This document shows, one piece after another, positions 32,021 through 37,525 of a DNA stretch of 37,525 bases. The stretch covers positions 1 through 37,525 of the forward strand of contig JAGCUO010000154.1 in NCBI GenBank assembly GCA_017962825.1. The letters are read 5' to 3'. Under the pieces are notes generated by a model, which ran no database searches, was not told where the DNA came from, and saw only the letters and a program-made list of their open reading frames with translations. The stretch's first letter is position 1, and each line of letters begins with the position of its first letter. Position numbers and translations under genes: made by a program. Source of the stretch: Lachnospiraceae bacterium (GTDB taxonomy: Bacteria; Bacillota; Clostridia; Lachnospirales; Lachnospiraceae).

Positions 32021-32434
32021 ATGCTCATCTCAACCAAGGGAAGATATGCGCTTCGCGTCATAATCGATATCGCAGCTCACGATCAGGATGAGTTTATCCC
32101 TTTGAGCGAGGTTGCGGAAAGACAGGCTATCTCCAAAAAGTACCTTGAAGCCATCATCAAAGATCTGGTTCAGGCTGGCATCGTGAAAGGCGTTCGCGGA
32201 AAAGGCGGCGGATATAAGCTTAATGTGAAGCCCGAAGAATGCACCGCATGGGATGTTATTCACGCTACCGAGGATAATTTGGTCACCGTCTCTTGCGTGT
32301 CCATGGAGAATTTCGATTGCCCTCAGAAGTCCGCGTGCAGGACTATGCCGATGTGGACCGAACTTGATAAGACGCTCAAGGAATTTTTCAGCAAATATAC
32401 CATTAAAGAACTGCTTGAAAGCGGATCATACTAA
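32021..32434 (+). CDS. Rrf2-family transcriptional regulator
   Basis: The protein is 137 residues from the ATG at 32021, with GGAGG about 6 bp upstream. It has the N-terminal winged helix MLISTKGRYALRVIIDIA, the recognition region AISKKYLEAIIKDLVQAGIV and wing GVRGKGGGYKL. Three Cys (92, 100 and 106; C-x7-C-x5-C) are placed like the [2Fe-2S] ligands of IscR/NsrR-type members (though CymR-type regulators lack them), so cluster binding is possible. It may sense iron-sulfur or redox state. It is followed by a terminator and then the MntP-ZIP gene. Confidence 0.9.
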   Translation: MLISTKGRYALRVIIDIAAHDQDEFIPLSEVAERQAISKKYLEAIIKDLVQAGIVKGVRGKGGGYKLNVKPEECTAWDVIHATEDNLVTVSCVSMENFDCPQKSACRTMPMWTELDKTLKEFFSKYTIKELLESGSY

Positions 32435-32440
32435 GATCAC

Positions 32441-32471
32441 TAAAAGTCTTGCCAAGGCAGGACTTTTTTAG
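32441..32471 (+). terminator. Terminator between the Rrf2 and MntP-ZIP genes
   Basis: AAAAGTC-T-TGCC pairs with GGCA-GGACTTTT, followed by a T-run. The MntP-ZIP ATG is only about 25 bp further, so that gene may be controlled by readthrough here. Confidence 0.8.
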
Positions 32472-32495
32472 TGGATTTAAAAACATAGGTGAAAC

Positions 32496-33875
32496 ATGGG
32501 TTTAGGTGAAGTATTACTCTTATCTGTGGGACTGGCCATGGATGCCTTTGCGGTTTCCGTATGCAAAGGTCTCTCTCTCAAAAAAGTAACTATTAAAGAA
32601 GCATCCGTATGCGGTATCTGGTTCGGTCTCTTTCAGGGCATCATGCCCCTTTTGGGATACCTGCTGGGTTCCGGATTTGCCTCTTTCATAGACAGATTTG
32701 CCGCATGGATCGCATTTCTGATCCTTACGATACTCGGCATTAATATGCTCAGGGAAGCCTTCGGATCCGATGAGGATGATGAAGAAGCCACTCCTGATCT
32801 GGGATTTAAGGTAATGCTCGGTGCTGCGGTAGCTACAAGCATTGATGCAATGGCAGTCGGTGTTACTTTTGTGGCTGTTCCCGTTAGGATCTTTTCCGGA
32901 TCTGCCCTGATCAACACTTTCTTGGCTGTAGCATGCATAGGTATCATCACCTATGTGATATCGGCATTGGGTGTCTTCATAGGAGGATACTTCGGTGCGG
33001 CATACAAGTCCGGTGCGGTTGCGGCCGGCGGAAGCATCCTCATATTCATCGGTCTAAAAGCATTAATGGATAAATACGATATCACGGGGGCCGGTAACGA
33101 TAATATCTTCTGGCTTCTGCTTCCTTTTGCGGGAACTGTTCTCGGTGCGCTGCTTGTATTCTTCCGCATAAATACTCCGGATAAACTCAAAAAATGCCTC
33201 ATTGCTCTGTCCGCAGGCATCATGCTCTCCGCATCCATATGGTGTCTTATGACTCCTTCGTTTTCGCTTCCTTTCTTCGGATCCGTGAAGCCTTTTATAG
33301 TCGTCTTTATCGGTTTCTGGGTGGGAATGCTCTTCCAGTTCGGTCTGGACAATCTTGTTCCTCACACTCACGGATTCTCGGGTGAGACCGAAGGCCTCAG
33401 ATCCGAAGCCGACAAGCCGGTTAAGATGATGATGGCGATGATAATCCATCATATTCCGGAAGGCATTGCCATAGGTGCGGTTTATGCCGGATTTTTATAC
33501 GGTGAAGGAATTATCTCCCGCTATTCCATGATAGCTGTAACAGTCGGAATGTTGATACAGAATTTCCCGGAAGCTGCATTTCTCTCGGTTCCCGTCAAGG
33601 AAGAGGGACGCAGCAAAGGAGCATCCTTTTTCTATGGTATGATGAGCGGCGGCGTGGAGCCCATCATCGGAATCGTAACCGTAATAATCGCGGGACTTTT
33701 CCCTCCCATCTTACCCTATGTGATGTCTCTCTCGGCCGGAGCCATGATCTATACGATAGTCGAGTCCATGATCCCCGAGATGATAGAAGGAGAAGTAAGT
33801 GACAGAGTCGTATTAGCCTTCGCGGCAGGCTTCTCACTTATGATGCTCCTTGCCTATGGACTGCCCATGCTGTAA
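32496..33875 (+). CDS. MntP manganese exporter fused to ZIP-family metal transporter
   Basis: One uninterrupted 459-residue frame. Residues 1-192 are a complete MntP-like exporter, with the paired acidic membrane motifs LAMDAFAVSV (Asp16) and ATSIDAMAVG (Asp117) and six TM segments. After a short loop, residues 205-459 form a ZIP-like domain of about seven to eight TM segments with HHIPEGIAIG (317-326) and QNFPEAAF (355-362), equivalent to the ZIP metal sites HNIPEG and its second half, plus a His-bearing loop VPHTHGF. MntP exports Mn2+ while ZIP members move Zn, Fe or Mn. The direction of the combined protein is unknown. AGGTGAAAC precedes the ATG. No yybP-ykoY leader is visible. Confidence 0.9.
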   Translation: MGLGEVLLLSVGLAMDAFAVSVCKGLSLKKVTIKEASVCGIWFGLFQGIMPLLGYLLGSGFASFIDRFAAWIAFLILTILGINMLREAFGSDEDDEEATPDLGFKVMLGAAVATSIDAMAVGVTFVAVPVRIFSGSALINTFLAVACIGIITYVISALGVFIGGYFGAAYKSGAVAAGGSILIFIGLKALMDKYDITGAGNDNIFWLLLPFAGTVLGALLVFFRINTPDKLKKCLIALSAGIMLSASIWCLMTPSFSLPFFGSVKPFIVVFIGFWVGMLFQFGLDNLVPHTHGFSGETEGLRSEADKPVKMMMAMIIHHIPEGIAIGAVYAGFLYGEGIISRYSMIAVTVGMLIQNFPEAAFLSVPVKEEGRSKGASFFYGMMSGGVEPIIGIVTVIIAGLFPPILPYVMSLSAGAMIYTIVESMIPEMIEGEVSDRVVLAFAAGFSLMMLLAYGLPML

Positions 33876-33914
33876 GTTCAATCATCCCTGACTTTTATTT
33901 TTTCGAATCTGCAG

Positions 33915-34230
33915 TTTTACAGCCCCGAAGCAGGATCAACCTTCATTCCTGCCTTCGGGGCTGTAATTTTTCCTGAAACCTGCTCTTTTACAGTCCCCGG
34001 TGCATGATTTACCCTTTATTTCCGCCTTCGGGGCTGTAATTTTATCTGTAATCTGCCATTTTACAGTCCCCGAAGCTGGATTTACTCTTTATTTCCGCCT
34101 TCGGGGCTGTAATTTTTCCTGATACCTGCTCTTTTACAGTCCACGAGGCAGGATTTGCTCTTCATTTCCACAGAATGGACTGTAATTCTTCTCAAATCCC
34201 GCTGTTTTACAGCCCCACTCTTCATATCGA
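33915..34230. repeat. Array of tandem 71-73-bp hairpin repeats
   Basis: Five units begin with TTTTACAG at 33915, 33986, 34059, 34132 and 34205 (periods 71, 73, 73, 73). Units 1-3 fold as long hairpins with arms TTACAG(T)CCCC and CTTCGGGGCTGTAA followed by a T-run. Unit 4 has changed arms that still pair (TTACAGTCCA / TGGACTGTAA). Unit 5 keeps only the left arm. This fills the gap between the convergent MntP-ZIP and xylanase genes; no open frame is supported here. The units could be stacked terminators or small RNA modules. Confidence 0.88.
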
Positions 34231-34274
34231 GCAGTTATCAGCCTCCTCGGTTACTTTATCAGCGCTTTCGGTCG

Positions 34275-34317
34275 AAACAAAAAATCTCTCCGGTCACAGC
34301 TATGACCGGGGAGATTT
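34275..34317 (-). terminator. Rho-independent terminator of the xylanase gene
   Basis: AAATCTCTCCGGTCA pairs with TGACCGGGGAGATTT (one mismatch). On the minus strand it is followed by TTTTTTG. It lies 12 bp after the xylanase stop. Confidence 0.87.
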
Positions 34318-34328
34318 GAATAAGTCTG

Positions 34329-36467
34329 TTATTTCTTTGAAGTTTCTTTGGACTCTTCCTTAGCTTCGTCCTTAGAATCGTCTTTGGATTCTTCCTCAGC
34401 TTTGCCCTTAGAATCTTTACCGGAATCTTCTTTGGATTCGTCCTTGGATCCTTCCTTAGCTTCTTCCTTCTTACGATTCTGTCTTGAAAGAGCTACGGAT
34501 GAAAGTAAGAGGACTACTATTGCGGCAGTTCCGGCACCATGGTTTCCGTTGCTTTCGCCATCCTGAGTTTCACTCTGTCCATCCTCATTACCTGATGCTT
34601 CTGCACCGGTTTCATCTGCTCCGTCACCGTCAAACCCTTCGGCTGCATCGGAACCGTCCGAAAGTGCAATGCTGAAATCGTCGATGTAGAAGTCTCCGCT
34701 TCCGTCGGTTTCAAAGAACAATGCCGCAGTATCCAGATCTTCGGGAAGTTTCAAAGTAGCTTCGATAAGCTGCCAGTCTTCTCCGGCAATGTCATACTCT
34801 CTTACTCCGCCGTCCTCATATCCGTCAACACCCATGAAAAGCTTGGTATCGGAAGACTTGTAATAATATGAGATCTTTATGGTATGTCCGATGAATCTGG
34901 TAATGTCATATCTGAGAGTTGCATCTGCTTCAGAACGTCTTACCTGAAGCGAGAATCCGGGATTGGCTCCCTCTGTGTGATTCTCTTTGATCTTGAGCAT
35001 TATGGAAGCCTGATGTCCCGATCCGCGGCTTACAAAGCCAAGTTTATCGGGAACCTGAGGAGTTGAAGTTCCATCAACGATGACCGGCTCAAAATCGATC
35101 ACCATATCCTCTGCTTTGCCGATTCCGGATGTATCGGTAAGGGTAAATTCCTCACCTTTTCCCGCCATGATAACTGCCTCATATGCAGGCTTTCCCGTAA
35201 GATCCTGATAGAAAAGAAGGGGTTCAGACTCTTTTCTCCAGGAACTGGTATCGGTAAGTCCCCACAAGGTTACCGAATTGATATTCGCACCTGCATCCTG
35301 ACAGTCGCAGAGCATCTTGAAATAATCATAGTAGAACTTAGCCTGCTTAAACTCACCGGCTTCTCCGGCTACGGCTTTTCCTACATCAAGCTCGGTTACC
35401 TGAAGATTGTTAATAGCAGCGGAATACTTCTCGATTGCATCCTTATACTGATAAAGCGAATCGGATACGGTAAGATGACCCTGAAGTCCTATTCCATCGA
35501 TAAGTCCGTCTCCGTAAATGGTTCCGTCTCCGTCAGGATTGATGACATCACTCTTAACCATTGTATGTCCCGCATTAAACTGAGTCTCTGTCAGGAAAGC
35601 AATGATGGCATCACACTTTTTGGGGAACCACTCATTGTAGTCATTATAGTAAAGACCCGGAGTGATGGAAGAAAGATCTCCCTCGGGATCAAGACCGTAA
35701 AGATCCGCATACTGAGCGGCATACTTGGTCTCTGCTTCTCTTGCATAAAGAAATGCATAGTACAGGAAATCGGGACCGATGATCTTGTACCAGTAACTCT
35801 TTCTCATACCGTCAGCCTGGCTCTCGTCGGCTGCTTCATTTACTACATCCCATGCATAGATCACGTCAGCATAACCGTTTGCATAAGTGTACTCGATAAC
35901 TCCGTTTATGTACTTCTCAAGTCTGTTAAGAAGCTCATCTCTGCTAACAAGACAATCTTCATCAAGGGTTGCATTATAATCCCTTGTAGGCTTGCCTGAA
36001 ACAGTAGCAGTGAAGTCCTTGGCAAAGATCGAAGGATCAACCTGAGAGTGCCACACAAGTGTATGTCCTCTTACAGGTACTCCGTTTTCCTTGGCCCAAT
36101 CAAGAAGCTCTTCAGCTGCTCTGTTTACGGTAAAAAGAGAATCGGACTCTGCGTCAAAATTATACGCAGGCTTGAACTCATTACCGAATGTCATTGAATT
36201 GAACTGACTTGCTATGAACTGCTCTTTGCTCGGGTTACCGATCTCGGCAGACTGATCACCCCAATGGCTGATAGCCTGAACGGCAACACCCACCTTAAAT
36301 CTGTCGGCATATACATCTTTTAATACACCAACCGCTTCATAGTCACTTACCCCTTCGGCTCTGACAACATTTACCGATCCGGCAAATCCCGACAAAACCG
36401 TTGCCGCTGCCATGCTTAACCCCAGCACAGCGGCACAAATTTTCCGCGCCAATACTTTCTTTCTCAT
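34329..36467 (-). CDS. Secreted, membrane-anchored GH10 endo-1,4-beta-xylanase
   Basis: The 712-residue protein has a signal peptide (about 1-37, ending VRAEG), then a complete GH10 barrel (about 45-435) with acid/base Glu211 in DVVNEA and nucleophile Glu359 in VTELDV. A beta-sandwich, CBM_4_9-like carbohydrate-binding module covers about 455-605. An acidic linker, one TM segment (GTAAIVVLLLSSVAL, about 645-660) and a roughly 50-residue Lys/Glu/Ser/Asp tail follow. The TM plus basic start of the tail should fix the enzyme on the cell surface with the tail inside. It hydrolyses xylan backbones. It overlaps the upstream gene by 4 bp, implying coupling. Confidence 0.94.
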   Translation of the reverse strand: MRKKVLARKICAAVLGLSMAAATVLSGFAGSVNVVRAEGVSDYEAVGVLKDVYADRFKVGVAVQAISHWGDQSAEIGNPSKEQFIASQFNSMTFGNEFKPAYNFDAESDSLFTVNRAAEELLDWAKENGVPVRGHTLVWHSQVDPSIFAKDFTATVSGKPTRDYNATLDEDCLVSRDELLNRLEKYINGVIEYTYANGYADVIYAWDVVNEAADESQADGMRKSYWYKIIGPDFLYYAFLYAREAETKYAAQYADLYGLDPEGDLSSITPGLYYNDYNEWFPKKCDAIIAFLTETQFNAGHTMVKSDVINPDGDGTIYGDGLIDGIGLQGHLTVSDSLYQYKDAIEKYSAAINNLQVTELDVGKAVAGEAGEFKQAKFYYDYFKMLCDCQDAGANINSVTLWGLTDTSSWRKESEPLLFYQDLTGKPAYEAVIMAGKGEEFTLTDTSGIGKAEDMVIDFEPVIVDGTSTPQVPDKLGFVSRGSGHQASIMLKIKENHTEGANPGFSLQVRRSEADATLRYDITRFIGHTIKISYYYKSSDTKLFMGVDGYEDGGVREYDIAGEDWQLIEATLKLPEDLDTAALFFETDGSGDFYIDDFSIALSDGSDAAEGFDGDGADETGAEASGNEDGQSETQDGESNGNHGAGTAAIVVLLLSSVALSRQNRKKEEAKEGSKDESKEDSGKDSKGKAEEESKDDSKDEAKEESKETSKK

Positions 36468-37399
36468 ACTCTCCTCTTTGCAGCCCCCGCAGCTGCCTGA
36501 TTTTTAATATCTCTTAATGATGTTTCGATCTTATTTCTTACCAGATTCCTGTATTCGGGTTTTACAAGAAAATAAATGTAAGAATCGATCGTATAGCTCT
36601 CAGGCATTCCTCTGCCTGCGATCTTAAAATGTCTGAACCCCCTCTCTATGTATGAATGAATATCCGTATCTTTAATAAATGCCGGTCTTTCCATGCACTC
36701 AGAAAATGTTCTGGGAGTTTTGATATTCGGACAGGGAAAGGGAGTAGCATTGTCAAACTCAAGCTGACATCTGGATTGCTGTGCATAATGCTCCGCACGC
36801 TTGGGACAGTTCGGGTAGCACACTTCATTAACAAGTATCTCGCATCTTCCTGCGTTACCCGAAGATACGATCCTTTCAAGTGCATCCTCATCGTGATTAA
36901 GATCATAATCCAGAACCACAAGAGCATAATCCTTATCAAACTCTTCAAGCAGTTTGTTCTTATTCGTTATTCTCTTGGTAGTAGACGAAATGATCTTATA
37001 GGAAGGATATTTTTCCCTTATATACTTCTCCAGTGCGGGAGAATTTACCAGCACCTGATTAATGCCGTTATCCGCAAGTCTCATTATGAGATTGCAATAA
37101 GTGTCGTAGCACTCTTTTTCTCCGATAAGAGAATTGGTCCATGTAAATCTCACCGGAACATCTCTTCCGGCATATATACCGAGTATCCCTTCGATCTGCT
37201 GTTTTGTGGCGGATCCCACAACAGCTCTTCCGCCGTTCCAGATGGCACCGGGGAATGTTCCGTATGAGGAACCGATCGTATATCCGTCGTTAAAATAATC
37301 CGGATGGGACTTCATGATATTCATGACAACCTGATTAAGGATCCTGAATACGCAAAATCCGGGTAAATGCCAGTATATCTTATCGTCTGTATATTCCAC
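36464..37399 (-). CDS. U32-peptidase-like hypothetical protein
   Basis: The 311-residue protein uses a GTG start with AAAGGAG six bases upstream. The region EILVNEVCYPNCPKRAEHYA (about 188-207) with two more Cys further on resembles the Cys-rich segment of U32 (collagenase-like/YhbU-type) proteins, some of which bind an iron-sulfur cluster. The first half shows barrel-like alpha/beta alternation (VPVRFTWTNSLI, GINQVLVNSPALEKYI). No signal peptide is present. It lies 3 bp after the upstream gene and overlaps the xylanase by 4 bp. The specific function is unknown. Confidence 0.6.
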   Translation of the reverse strand: MEYTDDKIYWHLPGFCVFRILNQVVMNIMKSHPDYFNDGYTIGSSYGTFPGAIWNGGRAVVGSATKQQIEGILGIYAGRDVPVRFTWTNSLIGEKECYDTYCNLIMRLADNGINQVLVNSPALEKYIREKYPSYKIISSTTKRITNKNKLLEEFDKDYALVVLDYDLNHDEDALERIVSSGNAGRCEILVNEVCYPNCPKRAEHYAQQSRCQLEFDNATPFPCPNIKTPRTFSECMERPAFIKDTDIHSYIERGFRHFKIAGRGMPESYTIDSYIYFLVKPEYRNLVRNKIETSLRDIKNQAAAGAAKRRV

Positions 37400-37402
37400 T
37401 AC

Positions 37403-37525
37403 TTACTCCTTTGTTGGAAGTATAAATGACTGAGGCTTTGGTTTTTGAACCATGATCAGTTTATTTCCTACAAGTGCAGTATAAAGTTTAAGTCTGAAGG
37501 TACCCTGATGCTCGGGTTTTATCAG
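37403..37525 (-). CDS. 3' end of an unidentified gene (cut by the window)
   Basis: An open frame of 40 codons enters from the right edge and stops at 37403, reading VGNKLIMVQKPKPQSFILPT near its end. It runs directly into the ribosome site of the next gene (3-bp gap), consistent with one operon. Too little is present to name a family. Confidence 0.7.
   Translation of the reverse strand: MIKPEHQGTFRLKLYTALVGNKLIMVQKPKPQSFILPTKE

Noticed and set aside
32434-32496. yybP-ykoY manganese riboswitch before the MntP-ZIP gene
   Set aside because: The gap is 61 bp and filled by a terminator hairpin; the long conserved aptamer does not fit.
33915-34230. CRISPR array
   Set aside because: The units are 71-73 bp with internal palindromes and no unique spacers between short constant repeats; no cas genes are present.
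36656-37267. 203-codon plus-strand open frame near the right edge
   Set aside because: It is antisense to the U32-like gene, which has a good start and operon position.

Overview
The window looks like chromosome of a low-to-mid GC Gram-positive anaerobe, most likely a Lachnospiraceae member of the Butyrivibrio/Pseudobutyrivibrio type (inference). The reasons are strong AGGAGG-like ribosome sites, U-tailed hairpin terminators, a tRNA without an encoded CCA, a large secreted GH10 xylanase, a GH114-like lipoprotein and several protein families typical of gut and rumen Clostridia. There is no phage or insertion-sequence gene; mobility signs are confined to repeats and a toxin-antitoxin pair.

Left part (1-9.4 kb, minus strand): a PucR-type regulator is followed by a polar amino-acid ABC importer (binding lipoprotein, permease, ATPase), a cytidylate-kinase-like protein, a class III aminotransferase and an iron-dependent alcohol dehydrogenase. 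Close spacing suggests one catabolic operon that imports an amino compound, deaminates it to an aldehyde and reduces that to an alcohol. Upstream of it is a nuclease-plus-helicase protein, divergent from a two-component system (9.4-11.8 kb, plus strand) whose kinase has an atypical phosphoacceptor box.

11.9-16.6 kb (minus strand) is an accessory stretch of small unrelated genes (membrane protein with an OadB-like N-terminus, conserved hypotheticals, tautomerase, methyltransferase, deoxyribosyltransferase, VanZ-like, GNAT) and two decayed gene remnants. 16.8-19.3 kb holds an ABC efflux pair behind a strong promoter with a perfect inverted repeat. 19.4-21.3 kb holds an MsbA/LmrA-type ABC exporter and a 66-residue companion.

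21.3-22.5 kb is a repeat-rich tRNA-Pro locus. A RelE/ParE-Phd toxin-antitoxin pair sits between two identical 30-bp direct repeats that resemble the tRNA 3' end. Then come a lipoprotein, the GH114-like lipoprotein and a run of minus-strand genes (phosphodiesterase, RdgB, amidase-like protein, THUMP methyltransferase, an S51-like/GGDEF/EAL protein, FolC).

Right part (32-37.5 kb): an Rrf2 regulator precedes a single-ORF fusion of an MntP manganese exporter with a ZIP transporter. About 300 bp of tandem 71-73-bp hairpin repeats follow, then the membrane-anchored GH10 xylanase overlapping a U32-peptidase-like gene, and the 3' end of another gene. The most unusual items are the MntP-ZIP fusion, the S51-like/GGDEF/EAL fusion, the hairpin array, the tRNA-derived repeats around the toxin-antitoxin pair, and two likely leaderless mRNAs.
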